Part shown: positions 36,502 to 48,000 of the stretch, in pieces
How the letters are laid out: each line of letters starts with the position of its first letter
Numbering within the stretch: position 1 is the first letter of the stretch
DNA from: Aporrectodea caliginosa
Taxonomy: Eukaryota; Annelida; Clitellata; Crassiclitellata; Lumbricidae
Length of the DNA: 64,000 nt
Assembly (NCBI GenBank): GCA_020284085.1
Contig: JACEVL010000940.1
Span: forward strand, 323,501 to 387,500
Direction of reading: 5' to 3'
Program-made: the position numbers and the translations under genes
Notes under the pieces: generated by a model
What the model was told of the DNA's origin: nothing
The model's database searches: none
The model's input: only the letters and a program-made list of their open reading frames with translations

Positions 36502-36662
36502 TTGGAATGATAGAGATTGATGTGAATGAATTTGTTTCAGACGTGTTGCCAGTGTCCAAGAGTCAGTTGTCCTCCACTCCTGCTTCCAGTGGCGCCTCTC
36601 CGATGAAGCCAACAACAGCAGCAGCAGCATCTGGTGGACAGCAGCTAGATAAATCATTCTGA
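25516..36662 (+). CDS. Unrecognised six-exon gene, about 630 residues, WP-repeat protein
   Basis: I do not recognise this family. Six exons (25,516-25,920; 28,615-29,026; 31,656-32,253; 33,453-33,572; 34,141-34,376; 36,541-36,662) join with consistent phases (0, 1, 2, 2, 1) into one frame of 1,893 nt ending in TGA. Residues 40-165 look helical (AVQQCVEALNGW, a MAAQLHGAMMQV block, FVGTIYQLFLNMAQHLGQF). After about 170 the protein is low-complexity, rich in Ser, Pro, Gly and Asn, with Trp-Pro at about 376, 387, 424, 449, 461 and 501 and further single Trp later. No signal peptide or membrane span is seen. The start was chosen at ATG 25,516 (A at -3); the frame is open 15 codons upstream, so an upstream exon is possible. 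The exon 1 donor is the weakest point: gttcac after 25,797 is also phase 0. Confidence 0.75.
27960..28252 (+). repeat. Degenerate tandem repeat in intron 1
   Basis: Three to four imperfect units of about 75-85 nt sharing ATATAGCATCATAAGTAGCA, a CTACTTCTGGGG/TATGGTAA block and an AATAATGACAAT-like end. Confidence 0.6.
28615..29026 (+). CDS. Unrecognised gene, exon 2
   Basis: Strong acceptor (TTTTCTTTCAG) and donor AAG|gtgaat. It opens with IIARELMNFVGTIYQLFLNM, then becomes Pro/Ser/Gly-rich with an LRKQVTSFLSKIG segment. Ends at phase 1. Confidence 0.85.
29622..29813. mobile_element. Probable hAT MITE in intron 2
   Basis: 176-bp element (29,630-29,805) beginning CAGTGCTGGCTTTAAG and ending ...GGCCACCTCTG, with an internal inverted TATAGGCGA/TCGCCTATAG pair. 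The putative 8-bp duplications TAGCCCGA and ATGCCCAA match at only 5 of 8 positions, so it would be old. Confidence 0.5.
30190..30530 (-). pseudogene. Possible hAT (ZMYM-like) transposase fragment
   Basis: A 108-codon minus frame contains a SYASKRIVTRKF segment and DEFRIDVLHQLYDCLI. This resembles the central region of hAT transposases related to ZMYM1-like proteins, where a basic segment precedes a DEFRIxVFY motif. There is no ATG or splice context, and it lies in intron 2 opposite to the host gene. The call rests on a remembered pattern and needs a search. Confidence 0.4.
31656..32253 (+). CDS. Unrecognised gene, exon 3 (five WP motifs)
   Basis: Acceptor TTTCATTTCAG; two bases complete a Gly codon. 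Carries an ATQEDLDLVISMLSQG segment and then TWPFK, LWPNG, TWPVK, LWPTL and IWPSQ. Donor ACAA|gtcagt, phase 2. The frame runs open past the donor to 32,339, but the next exon fits in phase. Confidence 0.85.
33157..33203. repeat. Perfect 21-bp inverted repeat, 5-nt loop
   Basis: GACAATGCAGCATCGCATTCA and its exact reverse complement are separated by GTGGT. Located in intron 3 of the unrecognised gene. Confidence 0.95.
33453..33572 (+). CDS. Unrecognised gene, exon 4 (Ser-rich, WP)
   Basis: Only the frame set by exon 3 gives a Ser-rich VSTVVESSSGSEESS segment and DQLWPATG ending in an Arg run; another frame is open for longer but breaks phase. Acceptor TTGATACAG; donor AAG|gtctgc is weak. Phase 2 at both ends. 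Confidence 0.75.
33634..33781. repeat. 64-bp-arm near-perfect palindrome, 20-nt loop
   Basis: Arms 33,634-33,697 and 33,718-33,781 are reverse complements at 63 of 64 positions. In intron 4. No target duplication is evident next to the arms. Confidence 0.95.
34141..34376 (+). CDS. Unrecognised gene, exon 5
   Basis: Acceptor TTTCTGACAG; one base completes an Arg codon. Contains HSSGEHNLLSQHATLSNPLP, GWTSHLQMMDKM and QWSDPLTQRTLSCWDS. Donor CAG|gtccat, phase 1. Confidence 0.85.
35939..36328. mobile_element. hAT (Charlie-type ends) MITE in intron 5
   Basis: Element 35,947-36,320 begins CAGTGCTTCTCAAAGTGG and ends TTTGGGAAGCATTG, the ends typical of Charlie-like hAT elements. Flanking octamers GTGTAGGG and GTCTAGGG match at 7 of 8. 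Contains repeated GGTCCGAGACACTGAAAAGTT. No coding capacity. Confidence 0.75.
36414..36497 (+). repeat. (GA)n microsatellite
   Basis: About 42 GA dinucleotides immediately upstream of exon 6 of the unrecognised gene. Its pyrimidine-rich complement is on the non-coding strand, so it is not the splice polypyrimidine tract. Confidence 0.98.
36541..36662 (+). CDS. Unrecognised gene, exon 6 (stop codon)
   Basis: Acceptor GAATTTGTTTCAG. About 40 codons, VLPVSKSQLSSTPASSGAS and then a Thr/Ala run ending ...LDKSF and TGA at 36,660-36,662. It lies 43 nt after the (GA)n microsatellite. The 3' UTR follows, with AATAAA at 36,930-36,935. Confidence 0.85.
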
Positions 36663-36929
36663 TGAAGCTACTTCCATCCATTGTCTCCTCTTTCTGCTCC
36701 TCTTCGTCCTTCTCCCGCTGCTGCTCATTTTTGAAGTCGTTTGTCTTCTTCTGAGATGTCCTCTGGACGTCTTTGGCTCCACTTCGCTGGATGAGTTGGG
36801 TGCCAAATAATTCTTTGGTGTTTTTTGATATTTTTAAGACATTGACCTGCAGTAATCAATCACCAAGTCAAATCAGAATTGTATGAAGTTCAGTGTACAA
36901 TGCTTTGTTTGCAGGAATGTTAGGCGTTA

Positions 36930-36935
36930 AATAAA
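36930..36935 (+). terminator. Candidate polyadenylation signal
   Basis: AATAAA 268 nt after the stop codon of the unrecognised gene. Further AATAAA words at about 39,299 could be used instead. Confidence 0.4.
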
Positions 36936-38003
36936 CTGACGTCTGCTACACAAGTATATTTAGTAGGTAGGATATTTGGCGTAATTCTTAAAACAAGGAT
37001 GATTATTGCCATCAGTGTACGTGTATGGTTTAACTGCTGTTGTATGTTAGGATTTGGGCTTTTGTTGCTTTTGTTAGGGTAGTATCTCTGTTCTGGTGGA
37101 CACCATTGTTTTGTATGTTTTCTGTGTATTACTGCATTAGTTAAGAATTAGTCATGTATCATGTGAATCATGTAATATAATGTTAAGTGATGTGCTGGCT
37201 TTGTGGAATTCTGTAATGTTTATATGGTGTCAAGATCTTTGATGAGATCTTTCATATTGTGTATACATTGTGCTCACAGAATGCAAGAGTTTTTATTTGT
37301 AATTTTATTAGAACTTGTTACATTTAAAGCAATTTCTTTACTATTGTTTAGTATGTTATTTTGGCTAACATGGCTGCTGGATTAATGTTACATTGAAGTG
37401 TTGTTATGGCTAACATGGCTGCTGGATTAATGTTACACTGAAAATTTATTATGGTTAATATGGTTCTGGTTCATCCTAACTACAGAAATTCTTGTTATGT
37501 TGATTTATGTTAACAGGCTGCTTTTGGCAATGTGGTTATACTTTGATGAGCTAATGTGGTTTAAACTTTAACAAGATTAGCAAGTCATAGAGTGTTAAGA
37601 ATTTTTTATGCTACTGAGAGGCTCTCAAAAAGGTGATGTTGGTTTCTGTGTAATAGAAAATCATGGTGGAACATTTCTGCTTGTTTTGAATGCTTGCTTG
37701 CTAACTTAAGGGTGGTTCACTGCAGGCTAAGGTTCCATGAAATATAAAGTTTAGCGTTATTTCATTAGAAGTAGATTTTCGGAAGCTGTCCTTGTCATCT
37801 TGATCAGATTGGTCTGTCTTTGGTTCAATCGTTTTAGGATTCATTGGATATCATTTGTTTGTGCTACCTCAGTTTTTGATTGTGTGTATTGTACTCTGGG
37901 TAGCGTTCATGAATGGTGCAAGTTTCTTCTGCTGTGTGTGGTTCCAGTCTCAGTTGGAAACTGGCAGTTGCTAGGAAGCATGTTGAAGAAGGAAAGGTAG
38001 AGA

Positions 38004-38095
38004 GGTCAGATGGTAGAGTGAGGTCAGATGGTAGAGTGAGGTCAGATGGTAGAGTGAGGTCAGATGGTAGAGTGAGGTCAGATGGTAGAGTGAGG
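38004..38095 (+). repeat. 18-nt tandem repeat
   Basis: Five identical units of GAGGTCAGATGGTAGAGT. Confidence 0.95.
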
Positions 38096-40889
38096 TTGTC
38101 ATGTCATGGATTCAGCTGCAAATGGGACAACCCAAAGGTTGGATTATAGGGTTTAAAAAGGCAGGTGGTGAACATAACTAAGTTTTCGTAAATTCAGTTT
38201 TTCTGTTCTTGGGGTCCATTGCTGCTATTTACTTATTGCGTGTGATGCAACTAGACAGCATGTTGTTGGCAACAGGTGGAGCTGTATAACTTGGTCATTG
38301 CTTTTAGAAGACCCATATTAGACTCTAAGGATTTCCATTCGTACTAAAATGTCAAGCAGCTTTACCAGCAACCATCTGCAATTCTATGGTTGCAGTTCTT
38401 GCCATTTGATAAACTGAGCAAATGATGTCTTCATCACCTTTGAAAGGTTTATTTATGTTCATGCATACTTACTAACTGAGAATTATTCAGTAGGCAATGT
38501 CTGATTTCATAAGTAGCTTCAGTTGGGTCTGATATGTGGCAGAAACTGTTGAGTAATGTTTCGCAAAGGCATTGGCTTCTTGTCTTATAACTGTATTGTG
38601 CTGTTGGTTGGTCTTGCCTTTGTGTTTCTTGAGCACTTAACAATTGCTCTTTAGAACTTATGTGACAATGACTTACCTTTGTTATTGTTTTGCTGGTTTT
38701 TAAACATTTCAACTGTCAACTTGACTGTCATGTTTTCAACCTTATGCTGTTTTGCTATGTAGGAGTTGGATGAATTGCAATTTGAAACCAGTTCTCATTA
38801 GGTATGAAATGAGTGTCTGAGGCTTTGAACGGTTTTAAATCTGCGTGGGCAGCAGAGCCTGGTGATTGGCAACCAGACTGATATTATAACTGGAACACTA
38901 AGCTCTTTGATGTAATCAGATATACGTGAGTATTTTGGCTGATTTGTCACCACTCAGGCGACGACTGACTGGAGTTTTCCACCCAGTACAGACGTGGCAA
39001 GCTGCCTACATGTGGTAGTAACACAAAAAGTAGTTTCGTAGTATTGTTGTTATTATTATTGTTGGTATTATTGTTATTGGTAATATCTTGCTGCTATTTC
39101 TTAGTATCAACAACTTGTATTTACAGTTTGATTGACGTTTTTAGGGAATCAGTTGCTAAGATTGAAATCAAAGAGCAGTTGAATGAAATTCAAAAACTTT
39201 TAAATTACATAAATGGAGCTCTAACGATTGAAGTTACAAAAACCACTTAAATGTAGTTTTTGCTAAAAACTGAATGTTCAGTGGAAAGTTTTGTTTCAAA
39301 TAAAACTTTATAAAGTGGGGCAAGTCGATGTAATGTTTCTTTGCATCATTTCAAATGTTTTTCACTTGAAGAAGCTTTGCATTTGATGTGCATGTGTCAT
39401 ACTCTGAATATATTCTTCATCCAGCAGAACAAAAGACAAACGAAAGAGAAAGCAGTGCCTTCTCGGGCGATGGTGGCTGGCCCACTTCCGATATGCCTTA
39501 CTTGCTTACAGGTTATCTGTTCTACTGGCCTTTATTTTCCAATGGTACAATTTACTTGAGTCTGATGGAGTGTTGAACACTATGTGACCCTCTTTATAAT
39601 TTGAATCAAAAATACCAAATTTTGTGGTTTTGGTGTGTACATTTGGTTTTAAGAAACATATTGCCTGTTTGGGTATTTGTCATCTGTTAAATGCTATATA
39701 AACAGTTTAGGGGAGTTTGGTTGTTGCCTAATTTCTCTGACTTCACGAACACACTACTATTTAACTCATTTGCATAGTAACTATGTTTTCTACTTTTTTA
39801 CGTTTTTCTTTGGAAATCTTGGACTAAAGTGATTTTACCATCAACTAATTGGCTTAGATACTTAAATGTGAGCATGATATGGACATATGAGAAACTTACT
39901 GTCATGTCACATCAAAGAAAGTACCCATAATGCAGATTTATTTATTGGCGTTGATGATAATGATGAATGAATGAATGAAAACCCAGTGGATATACTGTGG
40001 TTCCGTTGTGATGTAGTGGCAAGAGAATAACGTCAGGTGATTTATTGTAATTGACAGTAGACGTTTGATTATGGGATTGAGTGAAGCACCAACACAGCTG
40101 CAATCCAATCACATTTACTACTTTGCATGGCTCAACAATTAATTAAAGAGAATGTTAAAATGATGTATTAAGATTTCCGCCCAGGACAGGCATGACACTC
40201 GAAAGCTACATGTGCTGCTAGGACTAAAAATAGTTTCCTAGTATTGTTGTTAATTTACTATCGTGCTGCTAAGTCTTAATATCAACCACTTGTTATCACT
40301 GTTAAAAAGTAGATTCAGCAGAGAATTAACATGTAGTATACTAATCTATATACAGGTATCTAATACTTGTCCTCATCAGTCGAATTCATTTACCAGAAGC
40401 AATGATACAAAGTTTTTAATTGACTAATTAGTGAGTAGTTAATTCAGCAGCACTAACTTTCATGAGAGCTGCTATTTTATTATTATTATTATTAACAGTA
40501 GTAGTATTAACGTGGTCTGAATCTTGCAACTTAGCTGTCGAAGCATTTGATATTCTTGTTGCCCTTGCTTCTTTTCTATTCCTTTGATTTGTTTAGGACA
40601 ACTGTCTGTCTGGCAATTGTAAATACTTAATTAACATTGTTTGTGTATTGATTGGCTTTTGTCAACACTACTAGCTCTGTTTGCATTCTTGTCTGTTGTT
40701 GCAACATGTGTACTTTTGAAGTTGAATAGCATTGCTGATGTTAATACCTCAGTCACATAGTGCCACGAATTGAAGAATTAACTACATGCGTACATGAGTG
40801 TGTGTAATACAGCATCAGTTTTGTTCTTTCTAAGAGATTTCTTTTGGCTTCTTTTTAAAGCTGGATTTTTCAGAAGTCTTGGAATCATC

Positions 40890-43599
40890 CTCAGAGCTCA
40901 GTGTGGAGGAATGTCAAGACTATGACATTCTGAAGCAAGCATTGTTGAGAGCTTATGCTCGTGTTCCGGAATTTTATAGAAAACGGTTCAGAACAATGAG
41001 AAAAGGAAATTTGGAGACATATTCAAATTTTGCTTTTCGAATGAGTTTGCCATTTAACAGTTGGATTGAGGGGGAAGGTGCTACGAAAGAAGTGGATAAA
41101 CTCATTGAAGTTGTGAAGTTGGAACAATTTGTGAATTGTTTGCCAACAGAACTTCATAGATGGGTAATTGAAAAAAAACCTGGGAGTTTGAGTGAAGCAG
41201 CCAAATTAGCAGATGAATTTGCTATTTTGTACAAACCATTTAAAGTGGAAACATTTGGAGGATTCAGAGGTGAAAACAAAGTGGATTTGAATATGGAAAA
41301 AGGAAATTGGGGACAATATTCAAATACACCGAAATTTGAGAACAAACCGTGGAATTCTGATTGGAGGGCACCTAAAAAGGCAAGTAAGACGGGTTTTCCT
41401 AAGAGTTTGGGGTCACCAGCGTCTTGTGCGTTTTGTGGAGGAAAAAATCACGTGGTTTCAAATTGTTGGCAGTTGAAAGGTAGACAGGAGGTTAATGGAC
41501 AACGAAATTTTGAAACTGCCCCAAAATCAGTTCAGTTAGTGGGGAATGACAACTGCTTTACTGAAAACTCACAAGGTTCGATGCATGTGCATGATAGGTA
41601 TAAGCCTTTTTGTTCAAATGCATGGTTGTATGGGCATGAAGGTACACGGCGTCAGATAGTGTTGCTAAGGGATTCTGGGTCTTTGCAAACTTTGGTTAGC
41701 AGGGAAAGAGTAGGAAATGATGAGTTTAAAGACACAAAGGAAAATAGGTTGATTCAGGGTGTAGTGGGAGATCCCATTGAGATTCCTTTAGTGGAAATTA
41801 ACTTGGATTCGGAACGAGTGAAGGGAAAAGTGTTATGTGGCTTAATTGATAAGTTACCTGAAGGAGTAGATGTGCTCATAGGTAATGATATTGCAGACAT
41901 GGGACCTATAGACATTTCTGTGGTAACTAGAGCACAAGCAGCATTGGATAGGGTTGTCATGGGGAATAAAGATGCCGTGAACGCTCATGCAAGTACACAG
42001 TCAAAAATAGATAAAGACGATGTGAAGTTTTCAGGTGTTGGTGAATTGTTTGACGAGAATGAAATCATTAAGTCAAACATAGGAGAAATTGTGTTTCGAA
42101 ATGATGTAATTCAGTTACAACGCACGGATGTTGTGATGAAGCCATTGTTTGAGTTGGCTAAATCAGGACACTCGCAGCGTGAACAGAGTTGGTATGAAGT
42201 GTCTCGTGATGTCTTAGTAGATAATGAGCGAAATAAAATAACTGATGTGTTGGATTTAAAAGGTGTAAATGAATTGTGTGAAGAGAAGCTTGAAAGATTG
42301 TCGAATGTGAGTGAGATTGTGTTGAACAAGGACGTGATGAATGATGACATTGAAAATGTTAAATGAAAATGTTTTGAGGAATCAGAAGTTGAATTGAAAA
42401 CGTACGCAGGAGAGAAGAATGAGTTGTCGTTTGTCAAGTGCAATAATGTGGTGTCAATGTTTTCTTTAAGAAATTGTGTGAGGTATAATAAGATTGAAGA
42501 TGCGTTTACAATGGAAGACGTACAAGGGAAATTGTTAAACTTAAAGGAGTGCATTGTTGATGATATACCTGTTGTATGTTCCTTTTTGCTTGACGAGTCG
42601 AGGGTCGCGGAGATGAATCGAAGGTGTGTCGAAGTGGACAACGCATCGAATGAAGGTGTAAGCAGGTTGCTTAAAACAGTGGAAGTGGATGTGGATGTGC
42701 GAAAGGTACAAGATGTGGTGAAGAAGGATTTGTTCGTATCAGGAGCACGGAAGAATTGGTGTGTGAAAGAGTGGCATAAAGGTATGTTGAGTGAAGTGAA
42801 TGTGAAATGGAAAATGGTGATAGTCGTGCATGGTTTCTTGAAACAGAGTGGTGAATGGCAAAGATATAATTTGTGGAGTTGTACGTGGTGGAGTTGCATT
42901 GCATTGGTGTTAGTACAAGGTACTTTGGAACATGCTTGGATGTTGATATGGTTGCATGTTGGCATGACTGATGGGTGTATGTCAGTATTCGTAGTACACA
43001 TCGGTAATTGTACTGGGAGTGTGTGCTTTGTACAGTTTCAAAGGTTGACATACATGAAATGTTTGGTGTTAGTGTTAACAAAGTGTTTGGAAGAATGCAA
43101 AGTCAAGGTGAACTTGTGGAATGTTGAAGTTTTGTTTTGTGCACAAAATACAAAGGAAAGTGAATTGTTAAAAGAGAAATCTTATGTGGGTGTGTTAGAT
43201 GTATATTTGCAGATGACTACCAGGATGAGATGTCAGGATGGGAGAAACGATGGCAGAAGATGTCGTGATCGACGAGTATGTTCCATTCAGAGGAACGTGA
43301 CGGTGCTCGTGTTCTTCATGGTGGTGATGATGTTGTACGTGGATGCGAATGGTGGAACGAGGAAATCGATGCACGAGATGCGACGTGGAGCTTCTGGTGT
43401 GATGCGACTGACTGGATCAACGGATCTCAGTGGCATACAAGTTCGGTATACGACCGAATTCAGACACAGTGTTTCGATGGAGGCTAGAGTTGTAACGGTA
43501 CACTCTGGATATTCAACAGTGACCGGGAAAAGAGAACTGGATGCCGGATCTCTTGAGTCGTCCGTCGCCTGTGTGATCTTCGAGTGTATTGCTGGGTAG
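40890..43599 (+). pseudogene. LTR element copy A, gag-protease ORF, broken
   Basis: Same protein as copy B from an ELSVEECQDYD segment onward. The frame is cut at 42,366 by a 13-nt insertion (a partial repeat of GAAAATGTT with an added stop) plus a nearby 1-nt deletion; the remaining 3' part stays open from 42,394 to 43,599. It has no start codon of its own because the 5' part is gone. The zinc knuckle CAFCGGKNHVVSNC and protease DSG motif are intact. Confidence 0.85.
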
Positions 43600-43722
43600 T
43601 GTTAGTGTTGGGGATTGCGTGCTGTGTTCTTGTTTTTGCGTGGTTCATTTTTTGTGTTTGGTTTTGTGTGTTTCGTTGTTGTCGAAAACCGATAGGTTTT
43701 CTCTCGTAGTGGTTGGGGGGTA

Positions 43723-44279
43723 TGTTGGGAGACCTTCCCAACCGAGACACTGTTGACGGTACTTTGTCCTAGATTGAAGAGACATTCTGGATAAAGCTAA
43801 ATATATTTAGTATTGAACTGAACTATATATTGAAAGTAGGCGTGATGTTATGCTTACTAGAAATATACGAATATCGTTACTGTAACAGAGACAGAAAATA
43901 GGATAGTTGATGAACTATATCAGGTATAGTTAAGAAGGAGTGTTCTCTCCTATTTAAACCAATGTAAAAGATTCGTCGTCGAAGCTTGGCAGTTTTCGTT
44001 AGGCCTGTTGCCGTGTGATGTCGAATTCTCAGTAGAACTGACCAAGACTTCCATGTACTAGATAAGTCTAGTTAACTAGTTAAACTGTTGGTTTCGTGTC
44101 CGCTGTGGCCAACCAAGTTGTTTGTTTGCTGTGCAACGTTCTCAAGAACTGGAGACGTGTGGAGCTGATGTTCTTCGATAAGGTTGTATGTGTGTTACTA
44201 TTACGGATTTTGTTTTATATTATACATTCTTTTTTACCCTAGACACGAGTTGTCTTCATTCGTAGAGTAGCACCTTACA
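43723..44279 (+). repeat. LTR (shared, between copies A and B)
   Basis: 557 bp, begins TGTTGGGAGACC and ends CACCTTACA, so TG...CA bounded. A TATTTAAA box at 43,951 could be the promoter. It differs from the downstream LTR at three positions by eye (about 0.5%), indicating recent insertion. Preceded by the G-rich tract GGTTGGGGGGTA, a plausible polypurine-tract remnant of copy A. Confidence 0.92.
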
Positions 44280-44281
44280 TT

Positions 44282-44299
44282 TGGGGGCTTCGTCCAAAA
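44282..44299 (+). other. Primer-binding site of copy B
   Basis: TGGGGGCTTCGTCC starts 2 nt after the LTR end. Apart from one extra T, it matches the complement of a tRNA-Pro 3' end, a primer used by many retroelements. Confidence 0.65.
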
Positions 44300-44479
44300 G
44301 TGACGTTAATTCGAAAAGTCTAAAAGCGAAAATTTTGTAGGGACTTTTCTAAAAGAGTCTAGAGACAAAAGTGGGGAAATTTAAACCTTTGAAAAGGAAA
44401 TTTCGTAGTGAAAGTTTTGGCAACAGAGCTGAAAATAATTTGAGTAAGTCTAGAATAGACTAGAGAAAAAGCAGGCAAA

Positions 44480-44980
44480 ATGGAGTCGCCTGTAGCAGCA
44501 AAAGCGTTAACGCTTGAAGATGTCTTTGACTGTTCGGTTGAAGAATTAAAAGTTGAGTTAGAACGCTTAGGTCAGGAAGCAAAAGGCTTAAGTAAAGCAC
44601 AGATGCAAAAGAAGTTAGCGAAGTTAGTATCTCCGTCTAAGGCTATGAGTGAGGAATGGAAAATAAAAAGCAAGTCGTTGGAGTTAAAAGCAGCAAAGGA
44701 AGCAGAAGAGGCTGATAGACAATTTAAGAGAGAGGAAGCAGAAAGACAGCAGAGAAAGGAAGAGCGTGAATTGGAAATGTTTAAACTTAAGTTAGAAGCA
44801 GAAGCTGAAGCAAGAAGGTTAGAAGCAGAAGTTGAAAAAGTAGAAGCAGCAGCTGAGCAACGTAGAGTGGATGCAGCAGCTGAGCAACGTAGAGAAGAGG
44901 CAGCAGCTGAGCAACGTAGAGTGGATGCAGCAGCTGAGCAACGTAAAGAGAAGCAAAGCAGAAGCAGAAGCAGCAGCTGA
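44480..44980 (+). pseudogene. LTR element copy B, gag N-terminal part
   Basis: ATG at 44,480, 200 nt after the primer-binding site. An LTLEDVFDCSVEELKVELE start is followed by a long Glu/Lys/Arg/Ala coiled coil ending in AEQRR repeats. A TGA at 44,978 interrupts; the same reading frame resumes after about 45,000. The adjacent AEQR-coding repeat has shifted frame twice, so the break looks like two small indels in a repeat rather than a designed frameshift. Confidence 0.75.
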
Positions 44981-45067
44981 AAAACGTAAAGAGAAGAAGC
45001 AGCAGCTGAGCAACGTAGAGAAGAAGCTGAACAACGTAAAGTAGAAGCAGATGAAAGGAGAATAAAA

Positions 45068-48000
45068 TTGGAAGCTGAAGTATTGGAGAGAAGATTGAGA
45101 ATAGAAGCAGAAGCAGCTCAGAGTAAGCTACAGTTGGAATTGGAAGTGCAAGAAAAAGATAAAGTGAGACAACATGAGTTGAAATTGAAAAAATTGGAAA
45201 ATAATGTAATTGAACATGAGGACATGGAGCAGGGTTTTCGAATGTCTAATGCAGTAAAATTTGTTCCGAAATTTGATGAATTAGATGTTGAACATTACTT
45301 GTTGGCATTTGAAAAAGCAATGCAAATACATAAATTTCCAAAAGATAAATGGACGGGACTCATTCATACTCAGTTAACTGGCAAGGCACAGAAAGTGTTC
45401 TCAGAGCTCAGTGTGGAGGAATGTCAAGACTATGACATTCTGAAGCAAGCATTGTTGAGAGCTTATGCTCGTGTTCCGGAATTTTATAGAAAACGGTTCA
45501 GAACAATGAGAAAAGGAAATTTGGAAACATATTCAAATTTTGCTTTTCGAATGAGTTTGCCATTTAACAGTTGGATTGAGGGGGAAGGTGCTACGAAAGA
45601 AGTGGATAAACTCATTGAAGTTGTGAAGTTGGAACAATTTGTGAATTGTTTGCCAACAGAACTTCATAGATGGGTAATTGAAAAAAAACCTGGGAGTTTG
45701 AGTGAAGCAGCCAAATTAGCAGATGAATTTGCTATTTTGTACAAACCATTTAAAGTGGAAACATTTGGAGGATTCAGAGGTGAAAACAAAGTGGATTTGA
45801 ATATGGAAAAAGGAAATTGGGGACAATATTCAAATACACCGAAATTTGAGAACAAACCGTGGAATTCTGATTGGAGGGCACCTAAAAAGGCAAGTAAGAC
45901 GGGTTTTCCTAAGAGTTTGGGGTCACCAGCGTCTTGTGCGTTTTGTGGAGGAAAAAATCACGTGGTTTCAAATTGTTGGCAGTTGAAAGGTAGACAGGAG
46001 GTTAATGGACAACGAAATTATGAAACTGCCCCAAAATCAGTTCAGTTAGTGGGGAATGACAACTGCTTTACTGAAAACTCACAAGGTTCGATGCATGTGC
46101 ATGATAGGTATAAGCCTTTTTGTTCAAATGCATGGTTGTATGGGCATGAAGGTACACGGCGTCAGATAGTGTTGTTGAGGGATTCAGGTTCATTGCAAAC
46201 TTTGGTTAGCAGGGAAAGAGTAGGAAATGATGAGTTTAATGACACAAAGGAAAATAGGATGATTCAGGGTGTAGTGGGAGATCCTATTGAGATTCCTTTA
46301 GTGGAAATTAATTTGGATTCGGAACGAGTGAAGGGAAAAGTGTTATGTGGCTTAATTGATAAGTTACCTGAAGGAGTAGATGTGCTCATAGGTAATGATA
46401 TTGCAGACATGGGACCTATAGACATTTCTGTGGTAACTAGAGCACAAGCAGCATTGGATAGGGTTGTCATGGGGAATAAAGATGCCGTGAACGCTCATGC
46501 AAGTACACAGTCAAAAATAGATAAAGACGATGTGAAGTTTTCAGGTGTTGGTGAATTGTTTGACGAGAATGAAATCATTAAGTCAAACATAGGAGAAATT
46601 GTGTTTCGAAATGATGTAATTCAGTTACAACGCACGGATGTTGTGATGAAGCCATTGTTTGAGTTGGCTAAATCAGGACACTCGCAGCGTGAACAGAGTT
46701 GGTATGAAGTGTCTCGTGATGTCTTAGTAGATAATGAGCGAAATAAAATAACTGATGTGTTGGATTTAAAAGGTGTAAATGAATTGTGTGAAGAGAAGCT
46801 TGAAAGATTGTCGAATGTGAGTGAGATTGTGTTGAACAAGGACGTGATGAATGACGACGTTGAAAATGTTTTGAGGAAATCAGAAGTTGAATTGAAGACG
46901 TACGCAGGAGAGAAGAATGAGTTGTCGTTTGTCAAGTGCAATAATGTGGTGTCAATGTTTTCTTTAAGAAATTGTGTGAGGTATAATAAGATTGAAGATG
47001 CGTTTACAATGGAAGACGTACAAAGGGAATTGTTAAACTTAAAGGAGTGCATTGTTGATGATATACCTGTTGTATGTTCCTTTTTGCTTGACGAGTCGAG
47101 GGTCGCGGAGATGAATCGAAGGTGTGTCGAAGTGGACAACGCATCGAATGAAGGTGTAAGCAGGTTGCTTAAAACAGTGGAAGTGGATGTGGATGTGCGA
47201 AAGGTACAAGATGTGGTGAAGAAGGATTTGTTCGTATTAGGAGCACGGAAGAATTGGTGTGTGAAAGAGTGGCATAAAGGTATGTTGAGTGAAGTGAATG
47301 TGAAATGGAAAATGGTGATAGTCGTGCATGGTTTCTTGAAACAGAGTGGTGAATGGCAAAGATATAATTTGTGGAGTTGTACGTGGTGGAGTTGCATTGC
47401 ATTGGTGTTAGTACGAGGTACTTTGGAACATGCTTGGATGTTGATATGGTTGCATGTTGGCATGACTGATGGGTGTATGTCAGTATTCGTAGTACACATC
47501 GGTAATTGTACTGGGAGTGTGTGCTTTGTACAGTTTCAAAGGTTGACATACATGAAATGTTTGGTGTTAGTGTTAACAAAGTGTTTGGAAGAATGCAAAG
47601 TCAAGGTGAACTTGTGGAATGTTGAAGTTTTGTTTTGTGCACAAAATACAAAGGAAAGTGAATTGTTAAAAGAGAAATCTTATGTGGGTGTGTTAGATGT
47701 ATATTTGCAGATGACTACCAGGATGAGATGTCAGGATGGGAGAAACGATGGCAGAAGATGTCGTGATCGACGAGTATGTTCCATTCAGAGGAACGTGACG
47801 GTGCTCGTGTTCTTCATGGTGGTGATGATGTTGTACGTGGATGCGAATGGTGGAACGAGGAAATCGATGCACGAGATGCGACGTGGAGCTTCTGGTGTGA
47901 TGCGACTGACTGGATCAACGGATCTCAGTGGCATACAAGTTCGGTATACGACCGAATTCAGACACAGTGTTTCGATGGAGGCTAGAGTTGTAACGGTACA

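Larger units (their letters stand above)
36663..40889. other. 3' UTR and intergenic stretch
   Basis: AT-rich, no convincing gene. Holds a 47-nt tandem duplication (GGCTAACATGGCTGCTGGAT, about 37,360-37,432) and an 18-nt minisatellite at 38,000. Open frames up to 94 codons lack support. The missing 3' exons of the minus-strand MAP7-like gene could be here, but I could not find them. Confidence 0.5.

Noticed and set aside
40879..42366. LTR copy A frame as a gene with its own start
   Set aside because: The first codons come from the unrelated left flank (TTG start) and sequence identity to copy B begins only at 40,890.
42111..43001. 296-codon minus-strand frame in LTR element A (and its twin at 46,621-47,499)
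   Set aside because: Antisense to the long element ORF and Ser/Thr/Cys-rich as expected from the complement of a GT-rich sequence. No motif recognised.
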